Assembly (NCBI GenBank): GCA_026708965.1
Contig: JAPOTY010000019.1
Coordinates: 1-34,597, forward strand
DNA: 34,597 nucleotides
Origin: Gammaproteobacteria bacterium
Lineage (GTDB): Bacteria; Pseudomonadota; Gammaproteobacteria; Steroidobacterales; Foliamicaceae
Reading direction: 5' to 3'
Every line of letters begins with the position of its first letter. Position 1 is the first letter of the stretch. The notes under the pieces were generated by a model. That model did no database searches. It was not told where the DNA came from and worked only from the letters and a program-made list of their open reading frames with translations. This document shows positions 9,445-15,253 of this stretch, piece by piece. The translations under genes were made by a program, and so were the position numbers.

Positions 9445-10488
9445 ATGCGGGCTTTTGCGGTCGCCATTGCGCTGGCGCTGCTGGCTTCGTCGGTCGGCGC
9501 CACCAACTCGAAGCCGGAGCTGATGAAAGTGCTGGAGGATCTGCTGGCTTGGCTGCCGGGCGAGTACAGCTCCATGCCGCAAGTATTTCTGGAGCGCAAT
9601 CTGGGCGCGCCGCCGGACGGCGAGCACGACCTTTTCTACCGGGTCTTCGCCGAGATCGAGGCGCCGCACTTGGCCGAGCATGTGATCTACACGCAGATCC
9701 GGCTGGACAGCGACGACGGCCCGGTATTTCCCGGCCAGCAGGTGGTGTTCCTGATTTCAGTGGACGAGGCGCGGGGCGCGGTTTCGATTTCCGGGCGGCG
9801 CATCAAGGATCCGCAGAAGTACGTGGACGCGCATCTTCGCCCCGAAGTCTGGCCCGAGCTTCAGCCGGACCCCGATTTTGGCGGCAACTGCAATTTCAAC
9901 TGGCGGCGGCACGGAAAGCAGTTGCGCGGCCTGCTGGGCGAATTCGGCGAATGCACGATCGTATCGAAGAATAGCGGCCGGCGGATGACTTGGGACGCGG
10001 AATGGATCCTCAACCCGGATGAGCTTTGGATCTACGACAACGGCTACTTGGAGGACGGCTCCCTCATTGTTGGCCGCTCGGACCGCACCCACCTGCGCCT
10101 CTACAAGGCGCGGCGCTACGAGTGTTTCGCCGCCCTGCGCTACAAGGACGGCAGCAACCAAGTCATCAATCCGTTCTTCATGCACGACCGCGGCGATGTC
10201 TTCACGATCACCACCGAAGAGCCCGAACCGCGCGAGCTGCGCTTGGAGTTCCTCACTTCGCTGTGGCCGTCGAGTTCCGGGCGCAACTTCGTGGACCTGA
10301 TGCGCCTGACGCTGCACGACGGAGAGCCGCACGCATACAGCCAAGACAATGTGGTCGGCAACGCCTGGTCCACGCCGGACAGCGGGCGCGTGGGCTTCAC
10401 CACCGAATGGGCCTCGGCGCGCTGCAAACTCGCTAACCCGCAAGACCCCCGCCTCATCGAAGCGATGCGCTTCACCGACACCGACTAA
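9445..10488 (+). CDS. CpcT/CpeT-like secreted protein
   Basis: A signal peptide (MRAFAVAIALALLASSVGA) precedes a domain with the pattern of the CpcT/CpeT family (PF06206): LAWLPGEYSS (34-43), HVIYTQ (79-84), a GGNCNFNW segment (146-153) and DELWIYDNGYLEDG (192-205). In cyanobacteria this family holds phycobiliprotein chromophore lyases. Here there is no sign of phycobilisome genes and the protein is exported, so a lyase role is unlikely; it may bind a lipophilic ligand in the family's beta-barrel fold (inference). The ATG at 9445 was chosen because AAGGAGAGG lies just upstream and the signal peptide starts there. An added tail of roughly 120 residues follows the CpeT-like part. Its stop overlaps the stop of the convergent membrane-protein gene by two bases. 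Confidence 0.75.
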   Translation: MRAFAVAIALALLASSVGATNSKPELMKVLEDLLAWLPGEYSSMPQVFLERNLGAPPDGEHDLFYRVFAEIEAPHLAEHVIYTQIRLDSDDGPVFPGQQVVFLISVDEARGAVSISGRRIKDPQKYVDAHLRPEVWPELQPDPDFGGNCNFNWRRHGKQLRGLLGEFGECTIVSKNSGRRMTWDAEWILNPDELWIYDNGYLEDGSLIVGRSDRTHLRLYKARRYECFAALRYKDGSNQVINPFFMHDRGDVFTITTEEPEPRELRLEFLTSLWPSSSGRNFVDLMRLTLHDGEPHAYSQDNVVGNAWSTPDSGRVGFTTEWASARCKLANPQDPRLIEAMRFTDTD

Positions 10489-11192
10489 CCCGCCATTCGC
10501 CCGCCAGCCCTCCGGCCGGCCGCCCGGCTTCGCCGCAGGCGGGCGAGCCAGATGCCGGTGAGCAGGAAGTACGTTTGCATGAGCAATGACAGGTTCCATT
10601 CGATAATGTTTTGGAAAGCGTGCTGGTTGTCCATGTAGTTCATTACCGGAATGCTGGCGCCGCCGAACGCCAGCATGGCCACGCAGCCCGCTTTCTTGGC
10701 CCGCGTGAGCCAGCGCGGGGCGAACGCTTCCAAGCGCCGCAGCGCCATCAGCTGCGCGGTGACCGTCAGCCCGAAATAGAGGATGGTGCCGAAGCGCCGG
10801 AGCAGGAAGTAGATATGCCCCTCGGTGCCCAGAAACGCCGTGTACAGCACCAGGAAAACCGCGCCGCCGGCTCCTACGGCCAGCGCCGCCGGAGCCGTCC
10901 GGCCCGTTCCCGCCTCGATCAATGCCGCCAGCCGCCTCCAGTACAGCGCCAGCAGCGCCGCCGAGCCCGCCATGCCCGCCTTGAACAGCCAGAAGCTGAC
11001 ACCATGCCGTCCGGCGGAGCTGATCGAAGTGCAGCCCTCCAGGTAAGGTACGCATACCAGCACATGCCCCTGAATGCCGGACACCAGATAGCAGAGATTG
11101 ACCGTGAGCGTGGGGATCAACGCGGTCAGAATCGCGATCCTGGCGGCGCTGCGCCCGATGGCGGTCGGCGGAATAGCCTTGTCCGGCGCCAT
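10485..11192 (-). CDS. Six-helix integral membrane protein of unknown function
   Basis: The 235-residue protein shows about six hydrophobic helices (roughly 18-40, 64-84, 105-123, 130-150, 165-185 and 198-218) joined by short loops, with an Arg-rich C-terminal tail that is probably cytoplasmic. A loop after helix 1 reads HVLVCVPYLEGC, which faintly recalls the Frag1/DRAM/Sfk1 group, but I would not assign it on that basis. It starts 23 bases after the TRAP receptor gene on the same strand and may be cotranscribed. It is not a DctQ subunit, which would be smaller with four helices. No Shine-Dalgarno sequence is evident before the ATG. Confidence 0.75.
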   Translation of the reverse strand: MAPDKAIPPTAIGRSAARIAILTALIPTLTVNLCYLVSGIQGHVLVCVPYLEGCTSISSAGRHGVSFWLFKAGMAGSAALLALYWRRLAALIEAGTGRTAPAALAVGAGGAVFLVLYTAFLGTEGHIYFLLRRFGTILYFGLTVTAQLMALRRLEAFAPRWLTRAKKAGCVAMLAFGGASIPVMNYMDNQHAFQNIIEWNLSLLMQTYFLLTGIWLARLRRSRAAGRRAGGRMAG

Positions 11193-11215
11193 TGGAAGCT
11201 GAAGCGCTCGCGCCG

Positions 11216-12346
11216 CTATCGCCGCGAATCGCGCGCGCCCAGGTAGGAACCCTCGGAGATGGCCTGCCAGCCGGACACGCCCTCCTGGAATTCCCTGTAC
11301 GACTTGAGAATGCGCGCGGCCAGCGGGCTGCTGGCGGCCAGTCCGTCGAGCGTCTCGCCGGATGCCCGGCGAAGACCTTCAAGCACTTCGTCGGGGAAGC
11401 GCCGCAGCTCAACGCCATGCTGGTTCACGAGGATATCGAGCGCCTGCACATTGCGGGCCATGAATTCCGAGAGCATCTGGTGGTTGACCGCCGTGCAGGC
11501 GGTCTCGATGAGCGCTTGCAGGTCCGCCGGCAGCGATTCCAGCGCCTCGCGGTTCACAATCACCTCGATAGCGCCGGCCGGCTCGTGCCAGCCGGGATAG
11601 TAGTAGTAGGGCGCCGCCTGGTGGAGGCCCAGCGGCAGATCGTTGTAGGGGCTGGCCCATTCGGTGGCATCGATGACTCCGGTTTGCAGCGCGGTGAACA
11701 GCTCGCCGCCCGAAAGGTTGACGACGGTGGCGCCCAGGCGCCGCAACACGTCGCCCCCCAGCCCCGGCATGCGGATCTTCAGGCCTGAGAAATCCTCCAT
11801 GGCCCGGATTTCGCGGCGGAACCAACCGCCCATCTGGGTGCCGGTGTTGCCGCCGGGGAAAGGCACCAGCCCATAGGGTTGGTAGCATTCCCGCCATAAT
11901 TCCAGGCCGCCGCCATAGGCCAGCCAGGCATTGAATTCCGCCGGCAGCATCCCGAACGGAAAGCCCGTGAATAACTGGGTGGCGGGCGCCTGCCCTTTCC
12001 AGTAGGCCGGCGCCGAGTGGCCCATCTCCACGCTGCCGCGCGATACCGCGTCGAACACCTCGAACGCCGGCACCAGCTCGCCGGCGGCATAGACCTGCAC
12101 GCTGAGCCGTCCGCCGGACGCTTCGCGCAGCGTATCGGCCAGCATCACGGCGGTTGTGCCGAAGCCCGGCAATCCCGGCGGCCAGGCCGTGACCAGCCGC
12201 CAGCGGTAGCGTTGGCCCGGCTTGCCGGCGCCCGGTCCCGGCGCGCCGCGCCCGCCGTCCGAGGGCCCCGGCGCGCATCCCGCAACCGCCGCCCCGGCTG
12301 CGCCGGCGGCCAGCATCTTGAGAAAACGTCGGCGCTGCGCCGTCAT
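11216..12346 (-). CDS. TRAP transporter substrate-binding lipoprotein, DctP/TakP-like
   Basis: The N-terminus has a twin-arginine motif RRRFLK (5-10), a hydrophobic stretch and a lipobox VAGC with Cys24, so the protein is probably exported by Tat and lipid-anchored. The rest is a TRAP solute receptor. IRMPG (191-195) carries the conserved arginine that holds the ligand carboxylate, DATEW lies at 226-230 and YYYYPGWHEP at 247-256. The last two are typical of the TakP subgroup that binds 2-oxo acids. Start chosen at 12346 because AAGGAG lies nine bases upstream. The DctQ and DctM membrane subunits are not in the window, so this is an orphan receptor here. The specificity guess comes from subgroup resemblance only. 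Confidence 0.9.
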   Translation of the reverse strand: MTAQRRRFLKMLAAGAAGAAVAGCAPGPSDGGRGAPGPGAGKPGQRYRWRLVTAWPPGLPGFGTTAVMLADTLREASGGRLSVQVYAAGELVPAFEVFDAVSRGSVEMGHSAPAYWKGQAPATQLFTGFPFGMLPAEFNAWLAYGGGLELWRECYQPYGLVPFPGGNTGTQMGGWFRREIRAMEDFSGLKIRMPGLGGDVLRRLGATVVNLSGGELFTALQTGVIDATEWASPYNDLPLGLHQAAPYYYYPGWHEPAGAIEVIVNREALESLPADLQALIETACTAVNHQMLSEFMARNVQALDILVNQHGVELRRFPDEVLEGLRRASGETLDGLAASSPLAARILKSYREFQEGVSGWQAISEGSYLGARDSRR

Positions 12347-12504
12347 CGCGCGTTCTCCTTAAGGCAACATCGCCGAAAGGATACTGCAAGGCGCCGCTTT
12401 CGCCGTTTGGCGTCATCGCCTTTGGCTATTTCCGCCTCGCTTTTTCGTGCCTTGCTCGGCGAAAGGAAAAGTCCCCTATAATGTTCGTGGATCAGGAAGC
12501 CGTC

Positions 12505-12519
12505 GGCGGGAGTTGAACC
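12505..12519 (-). other. tmRNA-type T-arm sequence (possible att remnant)
   Basis: On the minus strand these 15 bases read GGTTCAACTCCCGCC, identical to the T-arm and start of the acceptor 3' strand of E. coli tmRNA as I recall it. The flanks do not continue as a tmRNA or tRNA: there is no CCA end and no acceptor partner. Because tmRNA 3' ends are frequent integration sites, a leftover attachment half-site is possible, but so is coincidence. Confidence 0.25.
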
Positions 12520-12649
12520 TGCGCCGTAGGATTGACAAGACCCAGGCAGGAACCACCCTCGGCGGCTTCGCGCTCATTCTCGCACGGGCAAAGGCACTCT
12601 TGATTTCCACTCTCTTCAAGCCTGAAGCGCCGCCGCCACTGCCTTTGGC

Positions 12650-12655
12650 TATCAT
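12650..12655 (+). promoter_or_regulatory. -10-like box for the VOC gene
   Basis: TATCAT ends six bases before the ATG at 12662. No convincing -35 box or Shine-Dalgarno sequence is present. Transcription would start at or next to the start codon, giving a leaderless mRNA. Confidence 0.4.
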
Positions 12656-12661
12656 TGCGCC

Positions 12662-13678
12662 ATGAACGCAACCAACCCTCTTGCGCCCGCCGCCGCCGTC
12701 GGCAATGCCTTGGTTGGCCCATTGGCCGCCGCCACCTTGGTGACGAGCGATATGGATCGCTGCCGCCGCTTTTATTGCGACCTCATGGGGCTTGAATCGG
12801 CGCTTGACCCCCTTCCCGAAAAGGCCCGCGCGCCGCTGGCGCGGCTTTGGGGCCTTGAGGACGCGGGCAATTGGGAACACGCCCTCTACCAGCAGCCCAA
12901 CAGCACCGATATGCCCTTTTTGCGGGTGATCGCGGTGCCCGGCGAGCGTCCGGCGGTGCGGCCCGGCATGAACGCGCTGCTGGAAGGCGGGCTGGCCGTG
13001 GGTTTTGCCTGCGCCGATATGGAGAGGTTGATCGCTGAAAGCGAGCGCATGGGCTTTGGAACGGTGGCCGGCGTCACCCGCATTCCTCTGCACCGACCGG
13101 ACGGAAGCCCCTATGAAGCGCTGGAAACGCACCTGCGCGCTCCGGACGACGTGTACGTGCTGGGGATAGCCCGCCCCTCGGATCTGGCGCCCATCTGCCC
13201 TATCGCCGAGGGCGGCCTTACCGGCGGGCCGGCCTATTCCAGCCAGGTGATCAATAACGGCCAGCGCAGCTTGGATTTCTACACGGAAGTGCTGGGCTAC
13301 GAGGTCCGCCGCGATGTGCAGCTGCCGTCGGAAGGTCCCACCGGCGGCCTGCTCGGCGTGCCGCCGGGCTCCAACATGCGTTTTTTGCAGGTGTTCGCTC
13401 CGGGGTCCGAGAGCCGCTACCTTGTGTTCCTCGACTGGTCCGGCGCCGGCGCCGATGCGGTTGCTCCCTCCCGGCCGCCGAGCCGCGGCATGGTGATGTG
13501 GTCGTTCATCGTGCAGGATCTGGATGCGGTGCTGGCTCGCGCCGAGCGATTCGGAGCGGAGCGGTTGTGTGCACCGGAAGTGGTCGATGCGCGACCGGTG
13601 GCTAGCGCAACGCGGCGCGCCACGCTGGCCGCGCCGAACGGCTTCGCGATCGAGCTGATCGAAGAGATCGACGGCTGA
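12662..13678 (+). CDS. VOC-superfamily protein with two glyoxalase-like domains
   Basis: The 338-residue protein has two vicinal-oxygen-chelate domains. The first spans about 21-165 and begins AATLVTSDMDRCRRFYCDLM; the second spans about 185-335, with INNGQRSLDFYTEVLGY and a terminal FAIELIEE. The pattern of a beta strand, then a helix with Y/F-Y-x-x-x-L-G and a late E-L is usual for glyoxalase, dioxygenase and resistance-type members. Metal ligands cannot be assigned confidently by eye. The cytosolic enzyme's substrate is unknown. It stands alone, divergent from the TRAP gene. A 120-bp inverted-repeat element follows immediately after its stop. Confidence 0.85.
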   Translation: MNATNPLAPAAAVGNALVGPLAAATLVTSDMDRCRRFYCDLMGLESALDPLPEKARAPLARLWGLEDAGNWEHALYQQPNSTDMPFLRVIAVPGERPAVRPGMNALLEGGLAVGFACADMERLIAESERMGFGTVAGVTRIPLHRPDGSPYEALETHLRAPDDVYVLGIARPSDLAPICPIAEGGLTGGPAYSSQVINNGQRSLDFYTEVLGYEVRRDVQLPSEGPTGGLLGVPPGSNMRFLQVFAPGSESRYLVFLDWSGAGADAVAPSRPPSRGMVMWSFIVQDLDAVLARAERFGAERLCAPEVVDARPVASATRRATLAAPNGFAIELIEEIDG

Positions 13679-13798
13679 TTCCTCGAAGCGAGAGTATGCG
13701 GGTTCAGCGAGCCTTTGTGTTTTCTCGAAGAACAAAAAGGAGCCGAACTCGATCAGTCCCATATGTCCTGAACCCGCATACTCGGCATGATCGAGGAA
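13679..13798. repeat. 120-bp element with terminal inverted repeats (MITE-like or large hairpin)
   Basis: GAGTATGCGGGTTCAG at 13692-13707 is matched exactly in inverse orientation by CTGAACCCGCATACTC at 13768-13783. The outer ends TTCCTCGA (13679-13686) and TCGAGGAA (13791-13798) also pair, giving imperfect arms of about 30 bp around a 60-bp centre. The element begins directly after the stop codon of the VOC gene. No target-site duplication is clear. Confidence 0.6.
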
Positions 13799-13970
13799 CG
13801 GGTATATTTTGTTGCCTATGCAATGCGAGGATCCATATTCACCGCATCAGTAGCCATGATTGTGAGGCGGTGCGGCATCGGTAAAAGCGGATCCACTTGC
13901 TCCGGCGTGAATCTTTACCGGGTTATCCCTATCGAGTCCTTGCCGCCCTTTGCTTGCGTGTGTTTTGCCG

Positions 13971-14763
13971 TTAGCCGCCCGGTTTCTGATAGGGTGAATC
14001 CTTGCAGTAGTCGGTGGTGTCGGTAAGCCATTTCAGCGAGCTTTCCCCATAGGTCGGTATGTCGCCATACACAACGGGATCATGGTTCAAGCCCCTTTCA
14101 CCTAGTGTAAGAGGTCTATAACGGTCGTGGGGTTCATCTATGGCTGCAAGGCTTTTGTTTGAACAGACGCACGAGTCGTTCATGCTGCCGTTCCTGAATT
14201 TGTAAACGATGCCGCCGTTCAATCCGTTGCTGTTCGGACTGTTGCAGCGGTCGTCCCCCCGAATGAACGCCCGCGCGCTGGCCCGATTCCGGTCAATCGT
14301 GAAACCCGCGACACTCATCAGGCGAATTGTGATCACTGAGCTTGTGCTGCCATCTGTATTTCCATCCGGCCTTGGATCGATCCGATCATCCGCCACGCAC
14401 AGGTTCGGCAAGAGAACGGAGGTCCCCGCCGCGGCCGTGTTCGCCGTGATCACGCTTGACGGAATATTACTAAGGGTTTCGCCGTCGCCCAAGAAGACCT
14501 CAACGCCGTGGTTGCGGAAATAGTTGTAGCCGGACTCCGTGGAGACGTGATAGCGAACCTGAGTGCCCGTTGGTATGGTCGCGGTTGATGTCAGGGTGAT
14601 GCCGGCTGTCAGGCAGCCGGGTTCCTCCCTTACCACGACACTGCCCTCCACCATGAGGCCAACCGTATTCACCTGCGCCACTGCCGGAACGGCAATCACT
14701 GCAAGCAGTAAAAAGGCAGCTAATCTAGCGGGGGGGGGGGGTGAATATGGTCGGTTGCTTCAT
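13971..14763 (-). CDS. Small secreted protein, out of frame at a C12 tract (candidate phase-variable gene)
   Basis: The main frame (13971-14699 from a GTG) encodes about 240 residues of unrecognised, cysteine-containing secreted protein. Read upstream in the same frame, the sequence gives ARLAAFLLLAVIAVPAVAQ, an evident signal peptide that begins right at a run of 12 C. An ATG at 14763 with a promoter behind it (TATAAT at 14794-14799) starts MKQPTIFT and enters the C run, but is one base out of frame and meets a TAG directly after the run. Deleting one C (11) or adding two (14) would join start, signal peptide and body. The gene therefore appears switched off in this sequence, unless the count is a sequencing error. 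The body has no motif I recognise; a GDGETLSN segment and six or more cysteines suggest an extracytoplasmic fold. Confidence 0.7.
14730..14741. repeat. Homopolymer of 12 G (12 C on the coding strand)
   Basis: An uninterrupted run of 12 G on the plus strand lies inside the signal-peptide region of the minus-strand gene 13971-14763. It is the longest homopolymer I noticed in the window. Such tracts change length by slipped-strand mispairing and are also prone to sequencing error. Confidence 0.95.
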
Positions 14764-14793
14764 GGCTTTTTCCACCGTTGATTGACTGCCCTG

Positions 14794-14799
14794 ATTATA
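14794..14799 (-). promoter_or_regulatory. TATAAT -10 box for the C-tract gene
   Basis: On the minus strand GTGTATAATC gives a perfect -10 hexamer about 30 bases upstream of the ATG at 14763. No good -35 box lies at 16-18 bases. Its position supports 14763 as the real start and so the frameshift at the C tract. Confidence 0.55.
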
Positions 14800-14810
14800 C
14801 ACGGCTTCGC

Positions 14811-14927
14811 ATGCCCGGCACTGGCTATACGATCAATCCGGACATGCGGTCGGTTCTTATCAATGTTTACGATGAAACCGCCGAGGAGTGCAGCAATACG
14901 GGACACATCACGGCATCGGGCGGCTGA
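14811..14927 (+). pseudogene. Short open frame, possibly the 3' remnant of a gene
   Basis: The frame encodes 38 residues (MPGTGYTINPDMRSVLINVY, then a short acidic tail with one Cys and TASGG at the end) and stops 15 bases before a strong terminator hairpin. Codon use and composition look protein-like, and the terminator placement fits the end of a real gene. Upstream the frame stays open only to about 14745. It could be a tiny gene or the last part of a truncated one. I do not recognise the sequence. Confidence 0.3.
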
Positions 14928-14941
14928 CGCACATCACACAC

Positions 14942-14970
14942 AACAGGGCGGCTTCGGCCGTCCTGTTTAT
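14942..14970 (+). terminator. Rho-independent terminator
   Basis: AACAGGGCGGC, loop TTCG, then GCCGTCCTGTT forms an 11-bp stem (one G-T pair) capped by a stable TTCG tetraloop and followed by a T-rich stretch. In this orientation it would end transcription of the short frame at 14811-14927 before the TonB receptor gene. Confidence 0.75.
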
Positions 14971-14996
14971 TTCCATTTCTTGCCAAACAAAACGAT

Positions 14997-15116
14997 CCCT
15001 TGCGTGTTGGCTTCCCTAATTCCCCGATAACGAAAACGGTGGCGAGGCTGGTGCGGACCGGCAGGCGGCAGGCTGGCCTTCGCCTCGAGCCGGAGAACAC
15101 GCCGAAAACGCAAGGG
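14997..15116 (+). other. Possible structured leader upstream of the TonB receptor
   Basis: CCCTTGCGT (14997-15005) pairs exactly with ACGCAAGGG (15108-15116). Between them the strings CGAGGC and GCCTCG can form an inner stem. The region lies 140-260 bases before the receptor start, where riboswitches for transporter genes are common. I compared it with cobalamin, TPP, FMN, glycine and c-di-GMP patterns from memory and found no convincing match. Confidence 0.25.
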
Positions 15117-15253
15117 CTCCGAAGCGGAAAACCGTGGGCGGGCGAGTCATCGAAGCTTCATATTGGTAACTTAACGGTCATTTTCTTGTAACAGGAAATT
15201 TATCCGCCAGCGGTGAAATGCGCGCATCCGCAACGGAGGACGATGCGCGTTCC

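Larger units (their letters stand above)
12347..12661. other. Intergenic region between TRAP receptor and VOC gene
   Basis: This 315-bp divergent spacer holds the Shine-Dalgarno of the TRAP gene on the left, a 15-base tmRNA-like T-arm sequence at 12505-12519, and the -10-like box of the VOC gene on the right. No protein-like frame is visible. A long minus-strand frame that crosses it (12476-13762) is an antisense shadow of the VOC gene. Confidence 0.5.

Noticed and set aside
10485..11192. DctQ subunit for the adjacent TRAP receptor
   Set aside because: Six helices and 235 residues do not fit the four-helix DctQ pattern, and no DctM is present.
9757..11418. Minus-strand open frame of 553 codons
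   Set aside because: Overlaps the CpeT-like gene in antisense and the membrane and TRAP genes in another frame, all of which have better support.
11409..12416. Second minus-strand frame over the TRAP receptor
   Set aside because: Out-of-frame reading of the TRAP gene on the same strand; no motif and Arg/Gly-rich composition.
12497..12560. Complete tRNA or tmRNA on the minus strand
   Set aside because: Only a T-arm is recognisable; no acceptor stem, anticodon arm or CCA end.
12476..13762. Minus-strand open frame of 428 codons
   Set aside because: Antisense to the VOC gene, which has recognisable domains; product is low-complexity and Arg/Gly/His-rich as expected for a GC-rich shadow.
13799..13970. 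Gene in the gap downstream of the C-tract gene
   Set aside because: Short frames here have no protein character, and the one that runs from 13696 crosses the inverted-repeat element.
15061..15116. Cobalamin riboswitch (AGCCGGAGA resembles part of a B12 box)
   Set aside because: The remaining conserved core and the GAAAC-type motifs are absent or misplaced.
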